DNA from: Glycomyces harbinensis
GTDB taxonomy: Bacteria > Actinomycetota > Actinomycetes > Mycobacteriales > Micromonosporaceae
DNA length: 64,000 nucleotides
Direction of reading: 5' to 3'
NCBI RefSeq assembly: GCF_900101745.1
Contig: NZ_FNAD01000007.1
Span: 62,001-126,000 of the forward strand
The notes under the pieces are model-generated. The model saw only the letters and a program-made list of their open reading frames with translations. It ran no database searches and was not told the DNA's origin. The first letter of the stretch is position 1, and each line of letters begins with the position of its first letter. Shown piece by piece: positions 45,900 to 55,225 of the stretch. Position numbers and translations under genes: made by a program.

Positions 45900-46355
45900 T
45901 CAGGTGATGCCGCCGGTCGCGCGGGTGCAGGTTGCTCCGGCGGTGTCGGAGGTGCACACCTTGAGGCTCACTGAGAGGCCTTCGTCGAAGCTCAGGTCGA
46001 AGTCGTCGCAGTCGCCGCCGCCTCCGTTGGTGTAGAAGGTCGCGGTGCCGTTCCCTTCCACGGTGAGTTGGGCGAAGGTGGCGTGCCCGTTGGGGAATCG
46101 GTCGCAGACGGTGAAGTGCTCGCCGAGTGCCTGGAAGATGGCTCCTACGGAGCCGGAGCCGGCTTCCTCGCAGGACCCCCAGATGTCGCGGCTGTCCGCA
46201 TCGCCGTTGTTGGACTGGCCGCCGGCATAGCAGGTCCACGAGGCGGCGTTGACCTGGGCTTGTGCCGGAGAACTGAGCATTACGGTGACGGCGGCGAGGA
46301 GCACCGCGGCGGCGACGGCGAGTACTCGCGGCCATGGTTTTGCTGTTGATGTCAT
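45900..46355 (-). CDS. Hypothetical secreted protein
   Basis: A 151-aa protein with a signal peptide ending SSPAQAQ (cleavage about residue 33). The mature 118 residues contain about six Cys (WTCYAGG, GSCEEAG, TVCDRF, GDCDDF, KVCTSD, ATCTRA), so a disulfide-stabilised small extracellular beta protein is likely. GGAG lies 9 bases before the ATG at 46355. No family recognised. Confidence 0.72.
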   Translation of the reverse strand: MTSTAKPWPRVLAVAAAVLLAAVTVMLSSPAQAQVNAASWTCYAGGQSNNGDADSRDIWGSCEEAGSGSVGAIFQALGEHFTVCDRFPNGHATFAQLTVEGNGTATFYTNGGGGDCDDFDLSFDEGLSVSLKVCTSDTAGATCTRATGGIT

Positions 46356-46453
46356 GCGAAGAGACTCCACCGCGCCTGCACGGAACCTGCACGGATTCTG
46401 CACGGGCACATGGAGTGCGGTCACGGCACGGCGGCGGAACGGCACGTCGTGCG

Positions 46454-46484
46454 GGTGGGCCCGGGGTATTCGGCCGGGCCCACC
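46454..46484 (-). terminator. hairpin terminator after flavoprotein gene
   Basis: GGTGGGCCCGG and CCGGGCCCACC form an 11-bp stem, 18 bases beyond the minus-strand stop at 46503. Confidence 0.7.
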
Positions 46485-46502
46485 GCAAGGCGGAGTTGAG
46501 AT

Positions 46503-47645
46503 CTAAGCAGCCGAGTGCAGTGCACCGTTGCGGGCCGGCTTCGCGGGCAGGTCGTGCGCGAAGGACCACACCGCCGTGCGGCACAGCGTCTCCTTGTACC
46601 GCACGGCGGCCCGGCCGGTCAGGCATCCCCGCTTGGGCCGGTCGTCGGCGGTCACGAACTGCACCACCGCGTCTCGGCGGCCGAGGCTGATCGTCTGGTG
46701 GAAGTACCTGGCGCGCAGCCGCGGCGGCCGCCGGTCGGTCAGCCGTGCCGCTATCTCGCCGGCGGCGATCCAGCCGGTCGGCATCCCCGAGGAGCACGAC
46801 ATCCGAAGCGGCCGTCCTCCCGGGCCCATCGCCCAGGCGGCGTCCCCGACCGCGTAGACGTCCGGATGCGAGACCGAGCGCATCGCCGCGTCGACCACGA
46901 CCTGGCCCGAGTCGTCGAGCCGTAGTGTCGAGCCGGCCGCGATCGGATTCGGGGCGAACCCGGTCGCGGCGATCGACACGTCCGCGGGCACCAGCGCCCC
47001 GTCGGCGACCGCGCCTCCGGGCCCGAACCGCTCGATCCTGACGCCTTCGCGCACTTCGATACCGAGGCGATCGAACCCGCGGCGCAGGTGCCGCCGGGCC
47101 GCAGGAGCGAGCCAGTCCCCGAGCCCGCCCGAGGTCGCCAGGGCGACCGACAGCTCGGGCCGCGCTTCGGCGATCTCGGCGGCGATCTCGAGACCGGTCA
47201 GGCCGCCGCCGACCACGAGCACCCGCTCGCCCTGTCCGGCTCGCCCGAGCCTGCCGCGCAGCCGCAGCGCCCCGGCGGGCGAGGCCGCGCTCCAGCCGTG
47301 CTCGGCGGCGCCGGGCAGCGGGGCGCCCGCGCTGCCCAGTGCGTAGACGAGCGTGTCGTATCCGATCGCTTCGCCGTCGGCGACGACGGTGCGCTCTTCG
47401 GCGTCGATGGATTCGACCCGGGCGCAGTGCAGCCGCACGCCCGTCCCGGCCAGTAGATCGGCCAGTTCGTGGCGGGGCAGGTCCTGCCCGGCGGCGAGCT
47501 GGTGGAGCCTGATGCGTTCGACGAAGTCGGTCCGGTCGTTGACCAGCACGATCTCGACGTCGTTGTGCCGCAACAGAGTGCTGAGCCTGCGGGCGGCGGT
47601 GAGCCCGGCGTAGCCGGCCCCGAGCATGAGCACGCGGTGTCCCAT
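46503..47645 (-). CDS. NDH-2-like FAD-dependent oxidoreductase
   Basis: A 380-aa two-dinucleotide-binding-domain flavoprotein: FAD motif VLMLGAGYAGLTAARRL, NAD motif VLVVGGGLTGLEIAAEIAE, ATG motif SIAATGF, and FAD-phosphate motif HPDVYAVGDAA. No C-terminal membrane helix is evident. The ATG at 47645 has GGAGG 8-9 bases upstream. It lies directly downstream of an ECF41-type sigma gene; such sigma factors typically control an adjacent oxidoreductase. Substrate unknown, quinone reduction likely. Confidence 0.86.
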   Translation of the reverse strand: MGHRVLMLGAGYAGLTAARRLSTLLRHNDVEIVLVNDRTDFVERIRLHQLAAGQDLPRHELADLLAGTGVRLHCARVESIDAEERTVVADGEAIGYDTLVYALGSAGAPLPGAAEHGWSAASPAGALRLRGRLGRAGQGERVLVVGGGLTGLEIAAEIAEARPELSVALATSGGLGDWLAPAARRHLRRGFDRLGIEVREGVRIERFGPGGAVADGALVPADVSIAATGFAPNPIAAGSTLRLDDSGQVVVDAAMRSVSHPDVYAVGDAAWAMGPGGRPLRMSCSSGMPTGWIAAGEIAARLTDRRPPRLRARYFHQTISLGRRDAVVQFVTADDRPKRGCLTGRAAVRYKETLCRTAVWSFAHDLPAKPARNGALHSAA

Positions 47646-47699
47646 CTGCCTGTCCTCCTTGCTTGTCGTGAACACCCCCTAGAAGAGGCGGGGCGGCGT

Positions 47700-47727
47700 T
47701 TCCTGACAGGCGCGGAGGAAGTGCGGC
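47700..47727 (-). promoter_or_regulatory. possible ECF41-type promoter
   Basis: Between sigma gene and flavoprotein gene the minus strand has TGTCAGG followed 16 bases later by CTTC. ECF41 promoters are described as TGTCACA-N16-CGTC, so this is an imperfect candidate. Confidence 0.3.
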
Positions 47728-47732
47728 GCAGG

Positions 47733-48674
47733 TCACCAGGAGGCGATCAGCGGTGCCTCCGGCGCACGCGTACGCCACCGGCGGCTGAGGTACGCGAGCT
47801 TGGCCGGGTCGGCGAAGTTGCGGACGGCCGCGATCTTCCCTCCGACGACGGCGAAGGCCATGACCCCGACCACGCGGTCGTCGAGGACCGCGACGAGCGC
47901 GGGGCAGCCGTTGACGGCCGCGGCGTGGACGGCCGGAGCGCCCCCGAGGAGCCGCCGTTTGACGGGCGTCGGCTTGAAGACGCCCCGCACGTACGCGGCG
48001 ATGCGCTCGGCGCCGCGGTACTCGCCGGGGATGGTCGGGACGGGGCCGCCGTCCCCGGTCGCCGTCGCGTCGTCGCGCAGGAGCGCGACGAGCCGTTCGG
48101 TGCGGCCCGATGCCGCGGCGGCGAGGAAGGCCTCGATGATCCGGCGGCCGGCGGCCGCATCGACCGGTTCCTCGCGATCGACGGTCCCGATGCGTTCGCG
48201 TGCCCGGTGGAGGTGCTGCTGACTGGCGGCCTCGGTGAGGTCGAGCATCTGCGCGATCTCGCGGTGGCTGTAGGAGAACGCTTCGCGCAGGACGTACACG
48301 GCCCGTTCGGCGGGGCCGAGCCGTTCGAGGAGGAGGAGCATCGCGAGGGACACCGACTCGCGCTGTTCGGCGGTCTCGGCCGGGTCCAGCAGCGGGTCGC
48401 CGTCGAGGACGGGTTCGGGCAGCCACTGCCCGAAGGAGCGCTCGCGGCGCGCCCGCGCCGAGGACAGCCGGTCGAGGCAGCCGTTCGTCAGCGCCTTCGT
48501 CAGCCAGGCCTCGGGCGTGCGGATCTCGTCGCGATCGACGGCCGCCCACCGCAGGAAGGCGTCCTGCACCGCGTCTTCGGCATCGGAGGCCGAGCCGAGA
48601 AGGCGGTAGGCGAGGGCGGCCAGCCGGGGCCGGCACGCCTCGAACTGGTCGACCTCGCCTGCGGTCAGTGACAT
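47733..48674 (-). CDS. ECF41-type RNA polymerase sigma factor (SigJ-like)
   Basis: A 313-aa protein with sigma region 2 (PRLAALAYRLLGSASDAEDAVQDAFLRW), region 4 (LGPAERAVYVLREAFSYSHREIAQMLDLTEAASQQHLHRARER), and a C-terminal SnoaL/NTF2-like domain with the end motif NFADPAKLAYL, a variant of the ECF41 NPDKL box. In this group the extra domain controls sigma activity without a separate anti-sigma factor. No anti-sigma gene is present nearby. The likely target is the flavoprotein gene 87 bases downstream. Confidence 0.9.
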   Translation of the reverse strand: MSLTAGEVDQFEACRPRLAALAYRLLGSASDAEDAVQDAFLRWAAVDRDEIRTPEAWLTKALTNGCLDRLSSARARRERSFGQWLPEPVLDGDPLLDPAETAEQRESVSLAMLLLLERLGPAERAVYVLREAFSYSHREIAQMLDLTEAASQQHLHRARERIGTVDREEPVDAAAGRRIIEAFLAAAASGRTERLVALLRDDATATGDGGPVPTIPGEYRGAERIAAYVRGVFKPTPVKRRLLGGAPAVHAAAVNGCPALVAVLDDRVVGVMAFAVVGGKIAAVRNFADPAKLAYLSRRWRTRAPEAPLIASW

Positions 48675-48805
48675 GCCCCGATAGTAGGTGCTGTCGGGGA
48701 ACCTGCACTCCCGTCAGCGGCACCCCGCAACGGCGGACTTCTCTGTCCCGGCGGCAGGGCGTCGAAGCGGCGCCGGCCGCGGGGGAGTAGGACGGGGCGG
48801 TCGCG

Positions 48806-50080
48806 TCAGCAGAACAGGTCGTCCCGGCGGTGCACGGCGTGGTCGGCGACGTCCGCGCCGAGCGTCAGGGCGTCGGCTCCGGCCGTGCGGAAATGGATGC
48901 CGGTGAACACCCGTGCCGAGACCGCCTCCGGACCCAGTGCGGCCCAGCTCGAGTACGAGCGCGGCGTATCGGGGAAGGCCGGGCTCGTGAGCTGGAACCG
49001 CCGGCCGGGCCCCCGCGGCACCAACGCGCCCAGCACCGCCGAGCCCACGCCGGCGTAGAGGCTGGTGCCGCTGATGTAGTCGGGGTGACTGGGCGTCGTC
49101 TCGAACGGCGTCCATTCCGGTTCGGGGTTCTCGGGGTCCTCACGGACGGCGGTGATCGGCCGCCAGTGCCAGTAGTGGTACTTCGTCTCGGCGCCCGCGA
49201 TCTGGGAGTCGACCTGGGCGATGTAGGTCAGGGCCACCAGCTCGACCCGGTCGAGAAGGTCGTCCGTCCGCTCGAGGCCCCGGCGCAGCGACTGCTGGAG
49301 CAGCGGGACCGCCGAGGTGAGCCAGAACTGCGCGATGAACGACTGCTCTTCGGTGCGCTCGGTGGAGTCGATCCGACCCAGGGTCCTGACCTCGTCCAAC
49401 TCGGTCCGGTAGGCGTCGGTGCCGAGCGGAGGCGGCCCGGCGGGGCGGAACTGCTCGGCGGACTCGAGCGCGAACGGACGCGCGTGGGCGATGCCGGCGG
49501 TGGTGGGCCGCGAGAAGGACGGCGCGGTGGGCTGCCAGATGCCCGGTGCCGGAGCGGGGACTTCGATCACGGGGCTGATCGAAGCCGCGTCGAGCCCGTC
49601 GCCTTCGCGGTCGGCGATCAGGGCCCGGGCTTCCCGGGCTCCGGCGGCGACGCCGTCGCGTTTGGCCCTGCCGTCGGGGATGCGGGCGAGCGCGTCCGCC
49701 AACGCCGCGTCGAGCGTCGCCTGCTGTCCGGTGGTGAGCGCCGACAGTCCGGTGTGGAGCGCTGAGGCGAGGGCGGCGCGGGAGAAGGCGTCGCGGGAGC
49801 GGCGCGGCGCCGACCGGACGGCGCGTGCGCCGGCGCTCCAGGCGATGGCCCAGGAGCGGTCGTTGATCACCCGGACCGTCGATCCGCCTGCGGCGGTGAC
49901 GGTGACGGTCGTGTCGAACCAGCTCAGGGCGTCCTGCGCGCTGCCGCCGGCGGTGGATGCGGAGGCGGGTTCGGCCAGGCCGGTGCCGAAGCCGGCGGCC
50001 ACCGGGGTCAGGGCGGCGGCGAGCAGGAGGGTGCGGCGGCGGTGTCCGAGTGCGGGGTCGTGATCGGATCGGGTGAGCAT
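48806..50080 (-). CDS. Vanadium haloperoxidase/PAP2-like exported protein with altered active site
   Basis: A 424-aa protein with a twin-arginine-like signal (RRRTLLLAAALTPVAAG). The C-terminal half has the haloperoxidase/PAP2 pattern: TKYHYWHWRPITAVRE, PSHPDYISGTSLYAG, and ARVFTGIHFRTAG. The usual SGH is SGT (Thr339 instead of the catalytic His) and H-x3-D is His396 with Ala400 instead of Asp. The vanadate- or phosphate-binding Lys, Arg and His396 remain. It may have lost halide oxidation. AGGAGAG is 10-11 bases before the ATG. A leader-like region of about 270 bases precedes it. Confidence 0.8.
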   Translation of the reverse strand: MLTRSDHDPALGHRRRTLLLAAALTPVAAGFGTGLAEPASASTAGGSAQDALSWFDTTVTVTAAGGSTVRVINDRSWAIAWSAGARAVRSAPRRSRDAFSRAALASALHTGLSALTTGQQATLDAALADALARIPDGRAKRDGVAAGAREARALIADREGDGLDAASISPVIEVPAPAPGIWQPTAPSFSRPTTAGIAHARPFALESAEQFRPAGPPPLGTDAYRTELDEVRTLGRIDSTERTEEQSFIAQFWLTSAVPLLQQSLRRGLERTDDLLDRVELVALTYIAQVDSQIAGAETKYHYWHWRPITAVREDPENPEPEWTPFETTPSHPDYISGTSLYAGVGSAVLGALVPRGPGRRFQLTSPAFPDTPRSYSSWAALGPEAVSARVFTGIHFRTAGADALTLGADVADHAVHRRDDLFC

Positions 50081-50352
50081 GGGGTGGTCACTCTCCTGTG
50101 TCGGCGGCTGCCTGGGGCCGGGAAGGCGACGCCCGCGGAGCGACCGTTGAGAGGACGGCTGCGAAGTGGACGGATATGAGAGCCTCGGTCGCGATGAGCC
50201 CGGATGAGCTCGGGGCCTCGAGAGAAGGTGGACGGGGTGTCGGTGCGCGCAGGCGGTGCGCATCCGGTCGATCTCGGGTCGCCGCGCGAGCGCGGCGGCG
50301 GGGCGTCGTGCCGCCCACGATACCAAGATTCCCATGTGGATGATAGGACTCG
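50081..50352. other. 272-base intergenic region
   Basis: Upstream region of the haloperoxidase-like gene and downstream region of the ketopantoate-reductase-like gene. A 76-codon minus frame (50318-50088) is open, but it has no ribosome site and unselected Arg/Pro-rich composition. No RNA gene or repeat recognised. Confidence 0.4.
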
Positions 50353-51222
50353 CTAGGGGCTGAGCCGATCGCCGAGCTGTTCGGCCAGCCGCTCGAGTTC
50401 GCCCGTCGCGGCGGGTGAGAAGTCGCTGAGTCCGCTTTGCACGGCCGTCGGGCTCTTCAGGAAGCGCCGGAGCACGGCCACGAGGAGCCCCTGCGGCAGC
50501 GTCCGCAACGCCGTGAACGCGCGAGGCACCGGCGGCGCCTCCATCGCGGCGAGGTTCTGCCGCATGACGTGGAGCATGGCGCGGACCGCGTCCGGGTCGT
50601 CGGCCAGCCTCACCGGGCCGCCCGCCGCGTGCACCGCCTGCCCGAGCGGGACCTCGAACGCGGCGTGCGTCCTGAGCCAGGCGTCCATCTGCGGCTCGGC
50701 CTTGGCGTTGAACCCGGCGGTGCGGAACGCCGCCGCGATCCGCTCCAGTCGCGGGGTGGTCCGGCCGTCGATCTCGCCGATCGGCATCGCGACCAGGCGG
50801 GTGACGACATTGCTCTTGCGGTAGCGGACCACGTCGCCGTCCATCGTGCCTCCGGTCGCGGGGAAGCCGAGCAGCACCCGCTCGCGTCCGATCGCCGCAC
50901 TGAGCGGCGCGGGACCGGCCGCCCAGTTGAGCAGGAACAGCACGTCGCCTTCGACACCGGCGAGTGATGCCAGCACCGCGTCGACCTGGTGGGTGCGGAC
51001 GAAGACGGCGATCAGGTCGTACCCGCCGTCCGGGCGCTCGACCACCGGCACCGGCACCTGCTCGACGACCGGGGCGTCCTCCTCGGCGAGTCTCACGCCG
51101 TGCCGGCGCAGAGCGGCCAGGCGCTCGCCCCGGGCGAGGAGCGAGACGTCGTGGCCGGCCTCGTGCATGCGGGCGGCGAACATGCTGCCGCAGACTCCGG
51201 CGCCGTAGACGAGCAGCTTCAT
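50353..51222 (-). CDS. Ketopantoate reductase (ApbA/PanE) family oxidoreductase
   Basis: A 289-aa protein with the N-terminal NADP Rossmann motif LLVYGAGVCGSMFAARMHEAGHDVSLLARGERL and an ApbA C-terminal helical domain. Divergence from true PanE, including atypical sequence around the central catalytic Lys, leaves the substrate open. AAGAAGG lies 6 bases before the ATG. It is divergent from a TetR gene, with tandem repeats between them, so it is the probable regulated target. Confidence 0.84.
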   Translation of the reverse strand: MKLLVYGAGVCGSMFAARMHEAGHDVSLLARGERLAALRRHGVRLAEEDAPVVEQVPVPVVERPDGGYDLIAVFVRTHQVDAVLASLAGVEGDVLFLLNWAAGPAPLSAAIGRERVLLGFPATGGTMDGDVVRYRKSNVVTRLVAMPIGEIDGRTTPRLERIAAAFRTAGFNAKAEPQMDAWLRTHAAFEVPLGQAVHAAGGPVRLADDPDAVRAMLHVMRQNLAAMEAPPVPRAFTALRTLPQGLLVAVLRRFLKSPTAVQSGLSDFSPAATGELERLAEQLGDRLSP

Positions 51223-51243
51223 GACAGCCTTCTTTCACACGTC

Positions 51244-51275
51244 CGTTTGATTCATACGTACGTTTCATTCAAACA
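51244..51275. promoter_or_regulatory. tandem repeat operator between ApbA-like and TetR genes
   Basis: CGTTTGATTCATACG (51244-51258) and CGTTTCATTCAAACA (51261-51275) are direct repeats with a 17-bp period, matching at 12 of 15 positions. GTTTGA and TCAAAC also form an inverted pair across them. A TAAAAT -10 box (51280-51285) follows, so the TetR transcript is probably leaderless. Confidence 0.55.
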
Positions 51276-51292
51276 TATGTAAAATCCCTCCT

Positions 51293-51922
51293 GTGGCGAG
51301 CCCTGACACCCGCACCCAGATCCTCGACGCGGCCGAGCGCCTCTTCGCCGAGCACGGATACCGAGGCACTTCGGTCCGCGCGATCACCAGACTCGCCGGA
51401 GCGAACCTGGCCGCCGTCGGCTACCACTTCGGCTCGAAGGCGGAGCTGATGGCCGCAGTCGCCCGCCGCGTGGTCGAACCCATGAACGCCGCCCAGCGCG
51501 CCGGGCTCGACGAACTGCTCGCCCGGACCCCCGACCCAACGGTCGGCGACCTGGTGGAGGCATTCGCGGGGCCGATGTTCGACCGGATGCCGGCCGGCGA
51601 CGAGGGCAGCGCCCGGACGTCCCGGCTGATCGTGACGATCCTCAGCGACCCGGCCGAGGAGGCCCGCAACTGGACCGGCCCGGCCGAGGACTCGGTCCGC
51701 GAGCGCTACCTCGCGGCCTTCGCGCGCGCGCTGCCCGACCTCGCCCCCCAGGAGCTGCGGTTCCGGATGCGGGGGATCCTCGCCGTGACGGCCGTCGACC
51801 GCCTCGAGGCCCACCAGCAACCCTCGCCCGGCTGCGAGTCCCCGGCTGCGGGCGAGGCGTCCCGGGGATGGGCGATCACGTTCCTCACAGCCGCGATGAG
51901 CGCGCCACCGACCCGGATCTGA
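51293..51922 (+). CDS. TetR-family regulator (CerR-like C-terminus)
   Basis: A 209-aa protein: HTH YRGTSVRAITRLAGANLAAVGYHFGSKAELMAAV with the YYHFGSK-type recognition helix, followed by a DUF1956/CerR-like C-terminal domain. The GTG start lies about 7 bases after a TAAAAT box with no ribosome site, fitting leaderless translation. It is inferred to repress itself and the divergent ApbA-like gene. Its end is 1 base from the end of the convergent LysR gene. Confidence 0.88.
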   Translation: MASPDTRTQILDAAERLFAEHGYRGTSVRAITRLAGANLAAVGYHFGSKAELMAAVARRVVEPMNAAQRAGLDELLARTPDPTVGDLVEAFAGPMFDRMPAGDEGSARTSRLIVTILSDPAEEARNWTGPAEDSVRERYLAAFARALPDLAPQELRFRMRGILAVTAVDRLEAHQQPSPGCESPAAGEASRGWAITFLTAAMSAPPTRI

Positions 51923-51923
51923 C

Positions 51924-52817
51924 TCAGACCGTGTCCAGGAGTCTGCCGAGCGCGGGGTTGCCGTGGCGGACGCGCCAGGCGGCGTGCAGTTCCACGGAGT
52001 CCTCGGGGATGCCCTCGATGTCGAGGAAGACGAGGTTGGACAGGCGCAGCGTCGCGGCGGAGCTCGGGACCAGCGCGACGCCGAGCCCGGCGTTGACGAC
52101 CGCGGCGACGGTGTGGACCTGGCTGATGTGCTGCACGTACCGGGGGTTGACGCGCACATGCTGGAACGCGGCGACCACGAGCTCGTAGAAGTACCAGGCC
52201 TCGGACGGCGAGTAGGTGACCACGTCGTGCTCGGCGACGTCGGCGAGGCTGGGCGGTCGCCCGAGCCGGGTGAGCGGGTGGTCGCGCGGCGCGGCCAGTA
52301 CCAGCGAATCGGTCGACACCAGGCGCGAGTCGAGCACGTCGGAGCGGGGGACCTGCCGCACCAGGCCGACCTCGATCTCCCCGGCGAGCAGGGCGTCGAG
52401 CTGCGCGTGCGTGACCATCTCGCTCAGAACGAGGTCCACTCCGGGCAGTTCGGCGGCGGCCACCGCGATCCAATGCCCGAGCACGGTCAGCGCCGAGACC
52501 GCCGTGAAGCCGATCCGGATGGTCCCGGCCGTGCCCGCGGCGACCCGCCGGGCCCGGAGCGGCGCGGTGTCGACCGACGTGAGCAGCCGCCGGGACTCGT
52601 CGAGGAACACTCTCCCTGCGGGCGTCAGCACCGCCCCGCTGGCCGTGCGGTCGAACAGCCGGAACCCGATGACGTGCTCCAGGCGCTGCACCTGGCGGCT
52701 CAGCGGCGGCTGCGTCATCCGCAACCGCGCGGCCGCCCGTCCGAAGTGGCCTTCTTCGGCGACGGCGACGAAACCGCGCAGCTGGTCGAGGGTATACGGG
52801 GCTTCACCAGCTGACAT
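51924..52817 (-). CDS. LysR-family regulator of the glucarate operon
   Basis: A 297-aa protein: winged [41 protein letters not shown] and effector domain [30 protein letters not shown]. The group with MTQPPLSRQ resembles activators of aromatic or sugar-acid pathways. It is divergent from kdgD with 99 bases between, so D-glucarate or an intermediate is the probable inducer. Confidence 0.9.
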   Translation of the reverse strand: MSAGEAPYTLDQLRGFVAVAEEGHFGRAAARLRMTQPPLSRQVQRLEHVIGFRLFDRTASGAVLTPAGRVFLDESRRLLTSVDTAPLRARRVAAGTAGTIRIGFTAVSALTVLGHWIAVAAAELPGVDLVLSEMVTHAQLDALLAGEIEVGLVRQVPRSDVLDSRLVSTDSLVLAAPRDHPLTRLGRPPSLADVAEHDVVTYSPSEAWYFYELVVAAFQHVRVNPRYVQHISQVHTVAAVVNAGLGVALVPSSAATLRLSNLVFLDIEGIPEDSVELHAAWRVRHGNPALGRLLDTV

Positions 52818-52849
52818 GCGTTGAAGGTATCAGCCGATATCGAATCAGT

Positions 52850-52891
52850 GTTGGACGGGTATAACGCGAGAGGCCTACGGTACTGTCCAAC
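52850..52891. promoter_or_regulatory. kdgD promoter region with GTTGGAC inverted repeat
   Basis: GTTGGAC (52850-52856) and GTCCAAC (52885-52891) form separated inverted arms flanking a TATAAC -10 box (52860-52865) and the likely transcription start. They are candidate sites for the divergent LysR protein or a second regulator. Confidence 0.45.
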
Positions 52892-52916
52892 CCGACGAAC
52901 CAGGAGACTCCCCGAA

Positions 52917-53834
52917 ATGACGCGATACGACCCGGCAGACATCCAGCGGGTCCTGGGCTCGGGACTCCTGTCCTTCCCGGTCACCCACTTCCGCGAAGAC
53001 CTGTCCTTCGACGGGCCGGCCTACCGCGAGAACCTGGCGCACCTGGCGACGTACCCCGCGTCGGGCCTGTTCGCCGCCGGAGGCACCGGCGAGTTCTTCT
53101 CGCTCACGCCGCCCGAGGTCGCCACCGTGCTGCGGGCCGCCGTCGAGCAGTCGGCGGGAGCCGTCCCCATCGTCGCCCCCGCCGGATACGGGACGTCCCA
53201 GGCCGTCGAGTTCGCCCAGGACGCCGAGAAGGCCGGCGCCGACGCGGTCCTGCTGTTCCCGCCCTACCTCACCGAGGTCAGCCAGGACGGGCTCGCCGCC
53301 CATGTCCGCGCGGTGTGCGCGGCGACCTCGCTCGGCGTCATCGTCTACCACCGCGCCAACGCCTCCTTCAGCGTGCCCACCGTCGCACGCCTCGCCGAGT
53401 CGTGCCCGAACCTCATCGGCTTCAAGGACGGCATCGGCGACATCGAGTTCATGACCCGCCTGTACGCCACCCTCGGCGACCGCCTGCTCTACATCGGCGG
53501 CCTCCCCACCGCCGAGACCTTCGCCCTCCCGTACCTCCAGCTCGGCGTCACCACCTACTCCTCGGCGATCTTCAACTTCGTCCCCGAGTTCGCGCTCGCC
53601 TTCTACGACGACGTGCGCGCCGGGGACGGCGCCTCCGTCTACCGGCGCCTCAACGAGTTCGTCCTGCCCTACCTGGAGATCCGCAACCGCGGCAAGGGAT
53701 ATGCGGTGTCGATCGTCAAGGCCGGGATGCGGGCCGTGGGCCGAGGGGCCGGACCGGTGCGCCCGCCGCTGACCGAACTCGACGCCGACGAGTTCGCCGC
53801 GCTGAGCGCCCTCATCGCGAAGGCCGCCGCATGA
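52917..53834 (+). CDS. kdgD: 5-dehydro-4-deoxyglucarate dehydratase
   Basis: A 305-aa DHDPS/NAL-superfamily TIM barrel: [38 protein letters not shown], and the Schiff-base Lys in [11 protein letters not shown]. It converts 5-keto-4-deoxy-D-glucarate to alpha-ketoglutarate semialdehyde with loss of CO2 and water. AGGAG lies 10 bases before the ATG. It is the first gene of the operon and overlaps the aldehyde dehydrogenase start by ATGA. Confidence 0.93.
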   Translation: MTRYDPADIQRVLGSGLLSFPVTHFREDLSFDGPAYRENLAHLATYPASGLFAAGGTGEFFSLTPPEVATVLRAAVEQSAGAVPIVAPAGYGTSQAVEFAQDAEKAGADAVLLFPPYLTEVSQDGLAAHVRAVCAATSLGVIVYHRANASFSVPTVARLAESCPNLIGFKDGIGDIEFMTRLYATLGDRLLYIGGLPTAETFALPYLQLGVTTYSSAIFNFVPEFALAFYDDVRAGDGASVYRRLNEFVLPYLEIRNRGKGYAVSIVKAGMRAVGRGAGPVRPPLTELDADEFAALSALIAKAAA

Positions 53835-55225
53835 CCGCCTTCCCCGAACTCGACCTCGCCGCCGCCCGGGCCGAAGCCGCCTTCGACGAGTACCGGAGCA
53901 CCGACCCGACCGCGCGGGCCGCGTTCCTCGACGCGATCGCCGCCGGGATCGAAGCGCTCGGCGACCGCCTCGTCGACACCGTCGCCGCCGAGACGCGGTT
54001 TCCCGCCGCCCGCGCCGCCTCCGAACGCGCCCGCACCTGCGGCCAGCTGCGCATGTTCGCGCGCCTCGTCGAAAGCGGGGACTGGCAGGGCGTCCGCGTC
54101 GAGCCGGCCCTGCCTGACCGCACCCCGCCGCGACCCGACCTGCGGCTGCGCCGCATCCCGCTCGGCCCCGTAGCCGTGTTCGGCGCCAGCAACTTCCCGC
54201 TCGCGTTCTCGGTCGCCGGCGGCGACACCGCCGCCGCGCTCGCCGCGGGCGCCCCCGTCATCGTCAAAGCCCATGAGGCCCATGCCGAAACGTCGGCCCT
54301 CGTCGGCGAGGCGATCCGCGCGGCCGTCGCCGCCGCCGGCCTGCCCGAGGGCGTGTTCGGACTGCTCTTCGGACCCGGCCGCACGCTCGGCCAGGCGCTC
54401 GTCGCCCACCGGGCGATCAAAGCGGTCGGCTTCACCGGCTCGCGCGCCGCCGGGCTCGCCATCGCCGCCACCGCGGCGGCCCGCCCCGAGCCGATCCCGG
54501 TGTACGCCGAGATGTCCAGCGTGAACCCGGTGTTCGTCCTCCCCGGCGCGCTGGCCGCCCGCCCCGCCGAACTCGCACGCGGCCTCGTCGCCTCGGCGAC
54601 GCTCGGCGCGGGCCAGTTCTGCACCAACCCCGGCCTCGTCTTCATCCCCGAGAGCGACGGCCGCGACGCGTTCCTCGACACCGCCGCCGCCGACCTCGAA
54701 GCCAGTGCGGCCCAACCGATGCTCACCCCCGCGATCCGCGAGTCCTACCTCGAGGGCGTCGAACGCCTCGCCGCGGTCCCCGGCGTCCGCGTCCTCGCCC
54801 GCGGCGGCGGCGACCCCGCTCCCGCCCTGCTGCACACCGACGGCGCTACCTTCCTCGCCGAACCGTCCCTGCGCGAAGAGGTCTTCGGTTCGGCCACGCT
54901 GATCGTCACCGCCGGCCCCGCCGAACTCGACGCGATCCTGGACGCGCTCGAAGGCCAGCTCACCGCCACCGTCCAAGCCTCGCCCGACGACCGTGCCGCG
55001 GCGGCCCGCCTGCTGCCCCGCCTCGAACTCATGGCCGGACGGATCGTCTTCGGCGGCTGGCCCACCGGCGTCGAGGTCGGGCCCGCCACCGTCCACGGCG
55101 GACCGTTCCCGGCCACCACCGACTCCCGCTCCACCTCGGTCGGCACCCTGGCGATCGACCGCTTCCTGCGGCCCGTCGCCTACCAGGACGCCCCCGCCGA
55201 ACTCCTGCCCCCCGAACTGCGGTGA
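53831..55225 (+). CDS. Alpha-ketoglutarate semialdehyde dehydrogenase
   Basis: A 464-aa NADP-type aldehyde dehydrogenase: cofactor motif [34 protein letters not shown], general base Glu in [12 protein letters not shown] and nucleophile Cys in [10 protein letters not shown]. This is the 2,5-dioxopentanoate dehydrogenase type that produces alpha-ketoglutarate after KdgD. It starts in a 4-base overlap with kdgD and ends in a GTGA overlap with gudD. Confidence 0.92.
   Translation: MTAFPELDLAAARAEAAFDEYRSTDPTARAAFLDAIAAGIEALGDRLVDTVAAETRFPAARAASERARTCGQLRMFARLVESGDWQGVRVEPALPDRTPPRPDLRLRRIPLGPVAVFGASNFPLAFSVAGGDTAAALAAGAPVIVKAHEAHAETSALVGEAIRAAVAAAGLPEGVFGLLFGPGRTLGQALVAHRAIKAVGFTGSRAAGLAIAATAAARPEPIPVYAEMSSVNPVFVLPGALAARPAELARGLVASATLGAGQFCTNPGLVFIPESDGRDAFLDTAAADLEASAAQPMLTPAIRESYLEGVERLAAVPGVRVLARGGGDPAPALLHTDGATFLAEPSLREEVFGSATLIVTAGPAELDAILDALEGQLTATVQASPDDRAAAARLLPRLELMAGRIVFGGWPTGVEVGPATVHGGPFPATTDSRSTSVGTLAIDRFLRPVAYQDAPAELLPPELR

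Noticed and set aside
50088..50318. A 76-codon minus-strand frame upstream of the haloperoxidase-like gene.
   Set aside because: No ribosome site, GTG start only, Arg/Pro/Ser-rich composition typical of unselected frames in GC-rich DNA.
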